DNA of 64,000 nucleotides from Acanthosoma haemorrhoidale. Lineage: Eukaryota; Arthropoda; Insecta; Hemiptera; Acanthosomatidae. Of this stretch, positions 1-27,931 are shown piece by piece. The position numbers were made by a program, and so were the translations under genes. Numbering within the stretch: the first letter of the stretch is position 1; every line of letters starts with the position of its first letter. The stretch is from assembly GCA_930367205.1 (NCBI GenBank), contig OV884015.1, positions 38,493,288 through 38,557,287 of the forward strand, given 5' to 3'. Below the pieces are notes generated by a model. It did not search any database. It saw only the letters and a program-made list of their open reading frames with translations, and had not been told where the DNA came from.

Positions 1-640
1 TATAGAGGCAGAGCGAGGCGAGACGAATGGTCGCTATATCCGTTCCGCCTAGCCCGTGTCAGAGCGCCCTCATCTGCATACTGCGGGGGTGCTGCTTGTT
101 TCCTGCTGCATCAGCAAGCCCTCTTATAGCCCCTCTACTTGCCTGCTTTGTACTTAACTTTCAATACTTAATGGCAAAACTTCAATGAACAGTCGCCAAG
201 CCTGTAGGCTTCACCTTCGAATAGGTTCGGGCCAATTGTCTTACTGCGTTGTACAATTGCGGTCGCCGCCCCTGTATAAATGGTAGGCTTCTTCACAGCA
301 AGCTGAAAAAAAAAATAACTTCGTTAAGTTAAGTTTTATTACTTATAAATCGTACTGTGACAAACCGGTTTAAAACAAAGAGTTCAAGCTATTCGGCATA
401 TTGGTACGCTAAAAAAAAATTAATGAAACAAGCAAAAAAAGTCAAGGTTTCAACAAACTTTCATAACCACATCTTCAAGTGATTCCTTTTCACTTTAGCT
501 AGGGCTAATATACCTTTTTATAAAATTAACTACTCTCATTTCAAGAGTTTCTTGGAAATGCATTCTGGTAGCAAAATACCTGCCCAAAGCACTTTACATA
601 GACCAGAGAAGATCTCATTACGTATAGATCTTCTAGAAGA
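1..640. other. Unassigned, GC-richer flank
   Basis: The first 300 bases are more GC-rich than the surroundings and may be mobile-element sequence, but I recognise no domain, terminal repeat or RNA gene. The rest is AT-rich with no supported gene. Confidence 0.4.
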
Positions 641-644
641 TCAC

Positions 645-885
645 ATATAGAAAATTCTTTATTGTGATAAAATTACCATCTACTTTATTGGACAATAAGT
701 GATTGAGATAAATGTTCTCATTCGTACCATATTTACGATTTCCATTTACTCGTTCATTCATACAGTATTGCCATATAGTTGTCCCTCGCATGTGATAGAG
801 GAAACGAAGTCTTTGTAAGTACCCCATGCTCCTCCGTCGGCTGCGTCACGGGGCACGAGCCAGTGGATGGTGACCAAGAGCTAAT
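645..885 (-). mobile_element. LINE family A, 3'-end fragment
   Basis: On the minus strand this matches the 3' terminal segment found again at about 3,430-3,580, 8,965-9,245 and 18,015-18,125. Shared landmarks are a run that reads like CATGAATGAGCGAGT, a TTATCACAATTACTTA-like block and a terminal TTTTATCAYAATAAAG before the tail. No coding capacity is left. It is a 5'-truncated copy of the Jockey-like LINE described at 920-3,585. Confidence 0.65.
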
Positions 886-919
886 ATAATGTGATCATAT
901 ATAAACAGTACAGATATTT

Positions 920-3585
920 CGAGGCACAAAAATACCTCCCATCACTCCAGATACATGCAGAACCATTATTAAGTATTTAGAAAGCACGAAGGCAGACTTT
1001 CACACTTCTCAACTAAAGCAGGAAAGATCACTACGGGTGGTGATTAGAAACCTGCATCCCACTACAACAGCATACGAGATAGAAAATGAGCTCTCAGGTT
1101 TAGGTTACAAGGTTCACCAAAAAACCAACGTCCTCCGTGATGATAGGCATGAAGACGAAGCGATTAAAAAACTACTACCCTTGTTCTTTGTCGATCTAGA
1201 GCGAACACCTGGAGTATCTATAAACTTACCCACCTGAGTACAGGTCGAAAAACCTTACCCCAAACGTGACATAGTCCAATGCCATAATTGCCAGGCATAT
1301 GGGCGCCACCACCCTCGCAGGTGTGTAAAGTGTAGTGGGCAGCACAAAAGTGAATTGTGCAAGAAGCCCCTAAAATCGCCTGCACTACGCGTTCTCTGCA
1401 ATCAAGGCCACCCGGCCAACTATAAGGGCTGCGAGGCTTATAGAATTCTAAAGTCCAGGAGCGAACAACGTCGCCGGCCAGAAGAGGAGAAACTAGCAAC
1501 AAAAAGTGGCCCAGCCAGAAATTTGAGGCCTTCAGTCTCTTTTGCTGATGCTTTTCGGAACAGAGAGCAGCCACAGGCACTGCCCACTCCTCGTCCGCAA
1601 GTTCCTCTTCCCCAGCATTCCGTTCATCCTGGTAACCAGCAAACCCAATCCCATCCTTAACTACGCATCTCGCATATTCTTCCACCTTCAAGCTCTTCAG
1701 ATCTTAGTAGCCTATTAACCTCATTCCTTGCAGAGTTGAGAACCCTAATTTCCCCTCTCATTTCCCTTCTTACAAATCTTGTCTCCTACCTTATCCCCGT
1801 TAAACAAAATCCATAAGTGGATCCTTCCGACTCCTTATCCATTCTCCTTTGGAATGTGAATGGTGTTCGCACCAACAATAACGAACTCACAGCACTACTC
1901 CATGACAAAAACATCGACGTAGCTCTTATTACTGAAACAAGACTTACAAGTAAATGACCATTTACCGTTAAACAGTACCAGACTTATCGAACTGATCACC
2001 CAGATGGAAGAGCACATGCATGCACCGCTGTCATTGTCCATAACTCCATTTCCCATCACATAGTTCCTTTGGTAGCACATGATTTCTTTCAGTCCACTGC
2101 AGTGTCAATCATCATCTTCACTTTCCCTTTTAATATAGCATCAGTGTACTGCCCTCCCAATAAATCCATTTCTGATTCCCAATTCATCTCTTTTCTAGAC
2201 TCCATCGGGCATCGTTTCCTTGTGGATGGGGACTTTTTAACGCGAAGCACCAACATTGGGGCTTAAGATCCACAAATACCCGAGGACGTGCTTTGCTCTC
2301 TACAATCACATGGAAACATTGCTCCACTATCTCTTCTGACACAGCTACCTATTGGCCATCTGATCCCAACCGAAATCCTGATGTCCTTGACTTATTTTTC
2401 TACATAGTTTAGGAACAGTAAACTATACACTTACACGCCTCGATGTCCTTTGATCCTGACCATTTCGCTAAGACCAATCCACAAACTGACTCCTCCTTCA
2501 TTTATCAGGGGCCCAGTTGATTGGGACCTCTTCCACCAGATTCTTACAGACTCCGTACACCTTAAAGTATCCCTGAAAACATCCCAAAACCTAGACGATG
2601 CAGTGCATTCTTTCACTACTCTGGTCCAGAGGTCGGCCTGGGAGGCATCGTCACCCCACCGTCATCCAAAAAATTCACAATCAAAATCCATTAACTCAGT
2701 ATCTCAAAGACCTAATCCAATCCAAACGCCACTCGAGAACAGTGTGGTAAACATCCCGACATCCTGCTGATCGCCACTTGTACAATCAGTACTACAGATT
2801 GGTAAAGCGACAATTGGCATCCTTCCGTTCCCATTCTTTTAATTCCCACCTCTCATCTCTGTCTACCAGGGGTAACTCCTTGGGGAATCTAACTAAAAAA
2901 ATCCTAAAATATCATCCTGTTTCACAAAATGGGTGTGAATGATGGCGGCTTCGGATGGTAAAAGGTCGGAAGAATTCGCACTGCATATTTCCTGTATTTT
3001 CACTCCTCACCTGACTCCTCAAAACAATACTCATCGCATAACTGTTGAAGATTTCCTCACTTCACCTATCCCTCTCTCACTTCCACCAAAAGCCGTTAAC
3101 CCCTCTGAGGTCAATATCTTCTGAAAAAAATTACCTTACCGAAAATCTCCCGGATTTGATCTCCTTACTCCTCGAATTCTCTAACAACTTCCTCCTAAAG
3201 CCATAGTCTTCCTAGCCTACGTATATAATTCCATTATCTGAAAGACGCACTTTCCTCTCCTCTGGAAACATTATTGTCCTATTTACCAAAACTGCTGATG
3301 TCCCCTCTACCCCCAATACCTTTTTGATGTTAATGTATCCTACATTCTTGAACTCATCCTTTCTAGGTTCATAAATTCCATAGAAACCTATCCAACCCCT
3401 ATAATCCTCCTCGGAGACTGGCCATGTGGACTGGGGTCTCTGGGCTGTTTGTAAATACTGTAGAAATGAGCATGTGAATGAAAATTGTAAATATGGTATG
3501 AATGAGATCATTTATCACAATTACTTACTGCCCAAAGAGGCATATTGTAATTTTATCATAATAAAGTTGTACAACAAAAAAAAGT
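920..3585 (+). mobile_element. Decayed Jockey-like LINE (family A)
   Basis: The order of domains is that of a Jockey-clade non-LTR retrotransposon. Around 960-1,500 is a gag-like ORF1 with the PRE_C2HC domain (VVIRNLHPTT near 1,035) followed by CCHC zinc-knuckle remains (CHNCQAYG near 1,280, CNQGHP near 1,400). Around 1,830-2,700 is an apurinic endonuclease-like domain (LLWNVNGVRTNN near 1,850, ALITETRL near 1,920). At 3,130-3,230 only the start of the reverse transcriptase is left (YRKSPGFDLLTP); the sequence then jumps to the common 3' end, so most of the RT is deleted. The tail at about 3,560-3,585 has an AATAAA-like motif and an A run. Many stops and frame changes show it is dead. Confidence 0.8.
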
Positions 3586-3589
3586 ACAG

Positions 3590-4956
3590 ATATTTCAAAC
3601 AGTTGTGATTCTTCAACTTCCGGTCAAAACGTCCATGCTCTTGATCTGATCTTTTCTTGAATTTGGTTATTACTCGACCTCTCAAAATCGATTTAAACAA
3701 GAACTCATTCCACTGAGCCTACAAGTGCCAAAAAAAGATCTTCCAAAAACTATTTAAGAAGTATCTAAATGTTGCGAACAAAGAAAATATAGGTTGTTTT
3801 TATTTTTAACCGTGAACTTTTATTACGTTGTAATAATTGTCATTTGTAGTTACATATATCTGTGAAAATAAATACCTATATAGGTACATATTTTATTTTT
3901 TTTATGACATATGAATACCAGCCTTAATCTACTATACATAATGCATCTGTATAATAGAAACTTCATGTTTTGCAGGGGGGTTCTGAGGCACACTGAAATC
4001 AGAACCTCCTGGTAGCTAAAATATTGACCAAACCATATCAAATCCGTTTTACCGCAATATGAATTGTTTATTATTGCCTCTCCGAACTTATTTTTTAGAA
4101 TATATTTGAAGTTATTTTTATCTTGCTGACTTCAACATCTATTTAACCATGGAGAAAGAGTCAGAGCTTTAAATATTAAATAGCTTCTAGGCGGGGACTG
4201 AACTGAACAGAAAAATGGAAAGGAGTGGGAACAAAAAAATCTTTTTTTGCCACTTTCATACTCAGTGCAATGATTTTTTGGTCTATCGAATTAAGGAAGT
4301 CCAATAATAACCAAACTCAAGAATCAGATCAAGTCACAGAAGTCAGATCAGGTCATGGAAGTTTTGACTAGAATTTGAAGAATCACAACTGACGGAAATA
4401 TATGTACTAAATTATTTATACGTGGTCTTCTTGAGGGACGACTGTAACTATTGAGATCTCCGGTTTATATAACACTTTTTTTTGCCCTTAAGAACTTTTC
4501 TTTTGTCATTTATAGTGGTATATTTTCCGTCGGTCGAGGTTTTTATAAATTTATTATTACTGTCTTAGTTATTTAATAAAAATCTTAGTTATATATTTGT
4601 ACTTTATTTATTAGTTTCTAATTAGTACTGTACTTCACTGATTTGTACTATACTATTTCACTAATCAAACGATTAATACTTTTATTATTATTAATTAATT
4701 TATTACTTTGCGTGTATTTATTGATAGTTTATATGGTTATATGATATGATTATATGACTTATCCTAAAGCATATAACCAGACCACACCCAAATCACGGAC
4801 ATGGGTTTATAAATTATTTATTTAATTTGTGTTCCCAATATAAATAATAAATAGTAATACATATAAATTTACAAAAGAAAATAAATTGTGTTTTAGGGTA
4901 TTTATTTTTGCCCTTTGCATGGATATAATATGTTTTTATCCAAATTAAAAGCTACT
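3590..4956. other. AT-rich intergenic stretch
   Basis: I see no gene, RNA or clear repeat. Short open frames here lack family resemblance and splice context. It lies just downstream of the 3' end of the minus-strand gene that stops at 4,957, so part may be its 3' UTR. Confidence 0.5.
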
Positions 4957-21354
<16,398 letters not shown>

Positions 21355-21358
<4 letters not shown>

Positions 21359-21558
21359 TTAAATCCGTCGACGAAATGTTCGTGTCGTTGTTGCATTTTT
21401 CGTATAAGCGAATTGCTGTAACGAGTCATCACTTCCTTCCTGAACCAGTAGTGGTCGAGTATGAAGTGATACCGGGTGCAAAACAGAAGAAATTTAAATG
21501 GGAGTAGTGGAGAGAACTGAACCTTGAATCTAACACTGTTTGGATCGCTGTATTCCAA
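21355..21558 (-). CDS. Small ORF just upstream (hypothetical)
   Basis: A 67-codon frame starts with ATG (MEYSDPNSVRFK) and ends at a TGA that overlaps the next ATG by two bases. The composition looks protein-like (aromatic and basic residues in its second half), but there is no domain I recognise. It may be an upstream ORF of the same transcript or chance. Confidence 0.25.
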
Positions 21559-21559
21559 A

Positions 21560-23035
21560 TATATTCGGTCAGAAATCAGTTGCTAACGTTTGCTTTAAGA
21601 TTCTTGGAACTTCTGGTTGATGAATGCTGTTTCAAATGTATTGGAACACAGTTCTTTAGAAATTCACATTGTGTTATACTTATTTTGTACGAAATAAAAT
21701 GTCATCAATATTACTTCACTTGAGATATAATTATTTATGTTTTGGTTCTTTAAGCGAAAACGTTACCTTCGCGAGCCTACGCTTAGCAATTATACGCAGT
21801 ACACGAGTTTATTTAACATAGTTCTTATTTTAAATCTAAATAGCATGTTACAAGTAGAATTACTAACGTATGCGGGCTCTTGGATCTGATCACCTTTCTG
21901 ATGTTCCATCGTGGAATAATTAGTTACTTTTCTAACCAGTTATACGTATCTAAAAAAAAAGAGTTAATTATCTAGTCTTACAATAGGTAGCATATGGACC
22001 AGTTGGTCAGTTGCTATGGTAGCCTCTTCATGATAAGAATCTGATACAAAATCTAGTTTAGATAAATTAGGAGTGGGTTGTTTTTGGATGTAACAGGCCA
22101 ACGAGCAAGCTCATTGTGATTTTTTTGTGCCCAACTTACTGACATGTTCTGATATGATCTCCATTTTTTTTTATTTTTTTTTTAAATTAATGTTAGGTTA
22201 CCACTTCCTGGTCATCTTACTTAACTTTTTCGCAAAAGACAAAATTCACTACTGTTGTTATCAATATTACTAAAAATGAAGGGAATTAAAAGGTTCGAAA
22301 TTTTGTTGGAAGGGGTTGAGGTTGTGATCCCCCTTAAGTTTAGCGCAACGTAATGAAATAAATCTTTATCATACTCACCCACTGTTCAGACCAGTTTTTG
22401 GGCCGGGGCTTAAGCAGAGAGTATAGAGGTTAAGCTGTACGAGACTGTTTTTCCTTCATTCAGTCAACATTGTTTAATCCTTATTTATTTATCATTGCAT
22501 CTATTTATAATAGCAGTAATTACAATTGCAGAATTAAAGGAGTAATTTCCTAGCTAAATTTTAATTTCATACTTAATGTTTATATTTATTTTAAAATAAT
22601 TTTATTGTATTTTTTTTTTACGAATACTCGTAGGAATAGTAAATTTTATTTATAATTATTCTAATCAGGTATGGCATTAAAATTGTGGTTATTTATTAAT
22701 TTTAAAACTAAGTGCACCACCATTGTGTATAACTTTTTTTTTAATAATGTGTATTGTGATTTGGCATGAATTTCGAGTTTGCTGTTTATTGTCTTGTTTT
22801 TTTTTCTTCAGTACATTTTTGTGCCCTAGAACCACATGAGTTTGAGTTATCACTTAGAGGGTTTTAATTCTTGACTGATAGCTCAGCGGAAACACCCACT
22901 GTATACTTACTTTATTATGCAAGGTTTGGTTTAGGAATCTTCAATTTGCCCCTGTATGAGTATTCTTATTCTGAGACAATCGCCCCTTTAACTATTATGA
23001 ATAGAAAATGCTTCCTAAAGAATTTAAATATAATA
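21560..23035. other. Intergenic, nothing recognised
   Basis: AT-rich sequence with poly-T runs; no gene, element end or RNA supported. Confidence 0.4.
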
Positions 23036-23887
23036 AAGAGTGTCCCAGTATTAACGTAAGATTTGAATTTGCCGCCATTTGTGCAGTAAAGTGCTGGCAA
23101 CCCTAAAAAAAAAACAATTTGACATCTGACAGTTTAGGGTTAGTAAAAATAGAGCGTTACACGATAAAACAACGTGTCTTTAATGTTGAACATTATCTCA
23201 AAAATAATGAAAGTTTAGCGGCCGCAGTTCGAAAATTGGATACAAAATATGATCGGAATAGTGTTTTGACTTCACCAACTGTGAAGAGATTAATTGAAAA
23301 ATTTAGGGAGACTGGATCAGTTGGAGACACTAAGTACACTGGTCGTCCAGAAACAAGCCGTTCAAATGTCAATATCGAAGCAGTTTGTAAAAGTGTTGTT
23401 GAAAATCCAGTAACATCAATTCGGCTTCGTAAACACAGTTCTTTGTGCCAAAATTGGATGATATTCATACAGCCCATGAAACAATTCAAATACTGTATGA
23501 GACATTTCCAGGTCGTGTACTCTCTCGTTTTGGTGATCAGAATTGGCCTCCTAGATCGTGTGATTTAACACCTTTAAATTTCTTTTAATGGGGTTATTTG
23601 AAGTCAATGGTGTATGTCAACAAGCCCACAACCACGCCTGCATTAAAAGAGGAAATTCAACGCTGCATCAACGAAATTCTATCACATTTATGCCAAATGG
23701 TCATGGAAAATTTCGACAAAAGAGTGCATATGTGCCAACAAAGTCTTGGAGGCCATTTGCCCGATGTGTTATTCCATAAATAACCCTATCCTATTTACTT
23801 TATAATTCAATAAAAAAAAAAAACAAAAATAGTAAAAACTGTGTTTTCTATTTAAATCAAATCTTGCGTTATTTCTGGGACACCCTT
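23036..23887 (+). mobile_element. Deleted mariner/Tc1-type element
   Basis: Terminal inverted repeats of about 31 bp (left begins AAGAGTGTCCCAGTATTAAC, right, read inward, AAGGGTGTCCCAGAAATAAC) lie inside TA dinucleotides at 23,034-23,035 and 23,888-23,889. Inside, an N-terminal helix-turn-helix region (about 23,140-23,400, with KLDTKYDRNSVLTSPTVKRL and GRPETSR) runs into the C-terminal end of a DDE transposase (NWPPRSCDLTPLNFF, then CQQSLGGHLPDVLFHK). The central catalytic part is deleted and frames change, so it cannot make transposase. Confidence 0.85.
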
Positions 23888-23889
23888 TA

Positions 23890-25860
23890 TATAATAATAT
23901 AATATAATACGAGTTAAACTCAAATAAAAAGTATATATATTTGTAATGAAAAAATAAAACAAGATTGTAACATAAAAAAAAAATATCATGCAAGGAATGG
24001 AAAATTATGAGTGGTTAATATTGATAATTATTCCCAACTGACAGTGATACCACGCCTTGTTCCATAGCTTGCCTCACCTGATGATGACAAAATCTTTCTT
24101 AAAATCTATCAATATTTGTAAAAGGGTCACTTGTAATCACACAAATCACTGCTTAGAAGATATTTAACTTTTAAAGTTTGTTCTCATTTAAAATATTTTA
24201 GATATGTTTTTTAGTGACCAAGATGATTCAGCTATTAAAATAAAATTTCAAAAAAGTTTTCACGATTATTTAAGCCTGCTCGAATTCTCGTACTATTGTT
24301 TATGTTCTTTCTGCCATTAATTTTGTTTGTATGTATACATTTAAAAAAAAAAATTGGATTTGATCTAATTCATAATTTCAATAGAAAAATTTTGTTTAAT
24401 AATAAAAAAAATCGGCGAGGCAAAAAAAACTAGTAACTAGTAAAGAATTTCTCTTGGGACGAAGCTGGAAATAAATTAAAACTTTAACTACAATATTTTA
24501 TCATCTCATTGTTTATAACCAATTTATTTTAAACCTCTGATAAGGTTGAACAATCAAAACAAGTCCCCTAAAGTGTCAGCAAACACAATCACGAGACAAG
24601 AGTCTAATCATTACAAAACAGTTAAGAACAATCAAAGGATCATTTATTGTTAGCATTCGTATTAGGAAAGAATTGTTGTTGTTGTTTGGAGTTGATAACC
24701 ACTTAGTGGCATCCAACAATCGTTATCAATCAGCTGTGAGTTTATCTAGAAGAAATGGAACAGATGTTGTAAATAAGTTCAGAATAAAGAAGGTCAAGTG
24801 TAGCATTTGCGTGCTTAGTCAATTTAATCCTCGGACCAATAGAAACTATTCTTATTTATAATACTTAGCATGATCGATTTCTTGGTGATTGAAACTTTTA
24901 TACCCCTATAATATTACTTCTCCTGAATAAATGTTTCTCAGCCAACCGATGAGAGTTTTACTACAATTTTAGGCCAATGTACTGAATGTAAATATATTAT
25001 TGCTTGATATGCGGTCAAGAAAATTTTGAAGATCAAAACTAATCATTAGAACGGAATGAAGGTGCCATCCAGCTAATGGAGTACCGACCGTTTAAGGAAA
25101 CCGGTGCAAGAATTCAGTGGCTGTCTCTAATTAACTCCATCTGGTTCGTCAGAAAGTTGTAGGGTTACAGGTTTCCATATGTTAGACATTGAAGAAAAAA
25201 TATTCGGGGTGTAAGAACAGTGAATCTCAGTGACCGAAGTCAGTCTTAATCATAATCAATCAGCCATCACAGCTCAATCTAGGGCAGTCTAGGATAGCTT
25301 TTCCGGCTTACATCGGCCTCCAGAAATCTTACTGCTTCATCTCACATTTAGCACTGACGAATTGAGGCCACGTCACCATGATTTTTCTCTATCATTGCCA
25401 AGGTAATTCTATGTACTTTCGAACGTGTAGCAGTCTTCTAATAAACAACCAGCAAGGATCCAGTAGATCATACGGAAGACTTCACCAGTTCACAACTGTT
25501 CATAAAACCATTAAAGCATGCTGAGATTAATGTTTTGAATAGTGTATATTTATAGTCAAGTGCCTTCATAATCGTGAGTGTTGTGGCCTTCCCTGTTTCC
25601 CCCTCCCTTTCGTCACTTTAGCCAGTGAGAAAATGAACAACATTATTGCTTGTTAAGTAGCCCCGTTCGGGGCCGATTTCGGTTGAAGAGCTTTCATCTG
25701 ATGTTTCTGGGGAAGAAATATTCATCAATAAGTTTAAAAAACTTACTATAGAAAATAACTTGCTCTCGGAGCACGACATTGGAGTAACCTCCCTAAATTA
25801 TTAATTGCTCTTCTTTAAAACATTCTTCTACATTTTTTTACCTCCATTTTAGTAACCATT
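23890..25860. other. Intergenic, nothing firmly recognised
   Basis: AT-rich for the first kilobase. The block at 25,000-25,600 is more GC-rich and may be element-derived, but I find no domain. A small GC hairpin (GCCCCG-TT-CGGGGC) lies near 25,661-25,674. Confidence 0.35.
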
Positions 25861-25865
25861 TTGCG

Positions 25866-26445
25866 AAGAAGTTGAAGCATACACGCATGAAGTCTTACCG
25901 GCTTACGCACTTATTGACTTCCCCCAATCTATCACTGCGTCTCAAGCTACTGATTTACAAGAGCATACTCAGGCCTACTCTGCTGTATGGTGCACCGCTA
26001 TTTCGTTATCTGACGTATACGACAGCTAAGAAACTCCAACAATTCCAAAACGGTATACTGATGAAAGTGGTCAGAGGTACTTCATTCGAGCAGCGACGGA
26101 ACAGTGAGCTGCATGAGATATTTGAGCTGCCTACGGTGGATGAATTCATCCAGCGTAGACATATCAAATTTTTCGACTCATTACAATATTTGACAAACCC
26201 GGTGTTTAACACTATAACCCCCGCTCCGTTCCCCCATCGATGGCAGGACAGCCCCATCACCTAGATTTGTATTCATAGTATTTGCCTATTAACCACAATC
26301 TGTATTGTTGAGTAACACGAACTCCTTCAAATGCATCTGTGCATAGCAGGATAAGGAGAAATTTGCAAAGTTTCTTTTAATATTTTCATTGTATAACTTC
26401 ATGGGGTTTAGGGGGAAAAAAAAAAAAAAAAAAAAAAATTTAAAA
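25866..26445 (+). mobile_element. LINE family B, RT C-terminus and tail
   Basis: An open frame of 130 codons ending at 26,262 encodes the C-terminal region after the RT domain of a Jockey-like LINE (LRPTLLYGAPLF, QQFQNGILMKVVR, RRHIKFFDSLQYLTNPVF). The element ends with a run of about 24 A near 26,417-26,440. It is 5'-truncated. Relatives lie at 31,590-32,215 and, inverted, at 46,640-46,850. Confidence 0.8.
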
Positions 26446-27094
26446 CATTCGCAAAATTTATAAAAAAGAAAAAAATTTCAGGATATAAACCGTTGAAAGA
26501 ACACCTAACCATTCCTTTGTACGCCAACACGAGTGGGGGTTACAAACTCTATAAGTAAAACAAATAACGATATATGCAAATAATAATAAATAAAATAAAC
26601 TCCACCGACGGTCTAAGACCATGTAATTGTTAAAGTAATATATATATATATTTGGTTTAATTCAAATGTATATTATACTGTAAACCAAGAAGCATTTAAT
26701 TTATTGAAAAATTTCAATAAAAAATGCAAAATGCGTATTTGCTTCGGCATCGGTTAATCCAACCTTTTAGCCGTTCCGATCTACCCCCGTCTCGTATTGT
26801 TACTTCCCGTACTGTATATTATCTAACACACATAAAATCTTCAGAAAAAACCTCAGACATGTCTTTAATTATTCTTATCGTGTCAAGTATTTTATCACAC
26901 ACGTTTCGTTTAGTGTATGATATATCGTAATACTTATTCAGCCATTAAACCGCTCTTACCCCTCTGCAATAAATAAAGTTTTTGAGGTATATGAATGTGG
27001 TAGATTCAATAACAGATCTTTTTTTTCTTCGGCACTGAAGTGAACGATGAAAGTTGTAAAAAATATATATTTTCTTTTCAAAACTTTTGATGTG
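26446..27094. other. 3' flank of the sugar transporter
   Basis: This AT-rich spacer probably includes the transporter 3' UTR (minus strand). The exact poly-A site cannot be fixed. Confidence 0.4.
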
Positions 27095-27931
27095 TTATCT
27101 CGTTTCCAAGATTTTTTGTATTTCTGCAAATGTCTTCCCTTTGGTTTCTGGTAGGTAGAAAAACATGAATGCCGTTCCAAAGAGAGTAAAGCAGCTGAAT
27201 GTTATGTAATCAATGTAGTAGCCCAAGCTATCACCGATTACTTGGTACATCTTCAAGCAGAGGAAAGACAGAATGGTTATGTAAAGAGTGTAAATGCCAC
27301 AAGCGATGCCCCTCGTGCTGTTGGGGAACATTTCCCCCTGGAGGGCAGGGATGGCTCCTACCATGATGGACATGCTAGCCGAGAACAGAAAGATCGTCAC
27401 ATAGGGGACCCAACTGTAGCTGGACATTTCCTCTTGGGTCTTTTCGAAGAAATAGTAGTAAACGGCGGTGGCAATGAGGAAGACCGAAGAAACAGCGCTT
27501 GAATAAATGACAATCGGACGACGGCCGAGCTTGTCCAGCAAACACGTGGACAGGAAGGTAGCAACAATCACAGCCACCCCGACCACGATGGTCACCAAGT
27601 TGGCTTCCTGTTGGTCACCGGAGGCAGTGCCGAAGATCTCTGAAATGTAGCAAAGGAGAGTTGGGAGCCCTGACATGATGTAGACGGTGCCCAGTACCAG
27701 CATTATCCCAATCCCTTTACGTCCACAGGGTGTCCCCACCACATCCCGCCAGCTGCCCTCCTGCTTCTTCTCTTCCTCTATCGATTGGTATATCGACTTC
27801 AGCTCTGGTTCCACTTCTTCCAGAGTCAATCCTCGCAACCATGCCAAAGTCTTCGCTGCTTCTTCGTTCCTGTTCCTCATCAGCAAGAAGTATGGTGATT
27901 CCGGGCAGAAAAAAAAACTCATCATAAATAC
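27095..27931 (-). CDS. Sugar transporter exon 4 (stop)
   Basis: Acceptor TTGTTCTAG, then 278 codons and stop. It holds PESP, the large cytoplasmic loop (EEVEPELKSIYQSIEEEKK), helices 7-12, DKLGRRP and the final PETKGKTFAEIQ. Confidence 0.95.
   Translation of the reverse strand, partial: VFMMSFFFCPESPYFLLMRNRNEEAAKTLAWLRGLTLEEVEPELKSIYQSIEEEKKQEGSWRDVVGTPCGRKGIGIMLVLGTVYIMSGLPTLLCYISEIFGTASGDQQEANLVTIVVGVAVIVATFLSTCLLDKLGRRPIVIYSSAVSSVFLIATAVYYYFFEKTQEEMSSYSWVPYVTIFLFSASMSIMVGAIPALQGEMFPNSTRGIACGIYTLYITILSFLCLKMYQVIGDSLGYYIDYITFSCFTLFGTAFMFFYLPETKGKTFAEIQKILETR

Noticed and set aside
1218..1691. 157-codon minus frame
   Set aside because: Antisense to the LINE gag-like domain, which has family-specific motifs on the plus strand.
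25655..25680. GC hairpin as a terminator or regulatory RNA
   Set aside because: Single short stem without context; likely chance or part of an old element.
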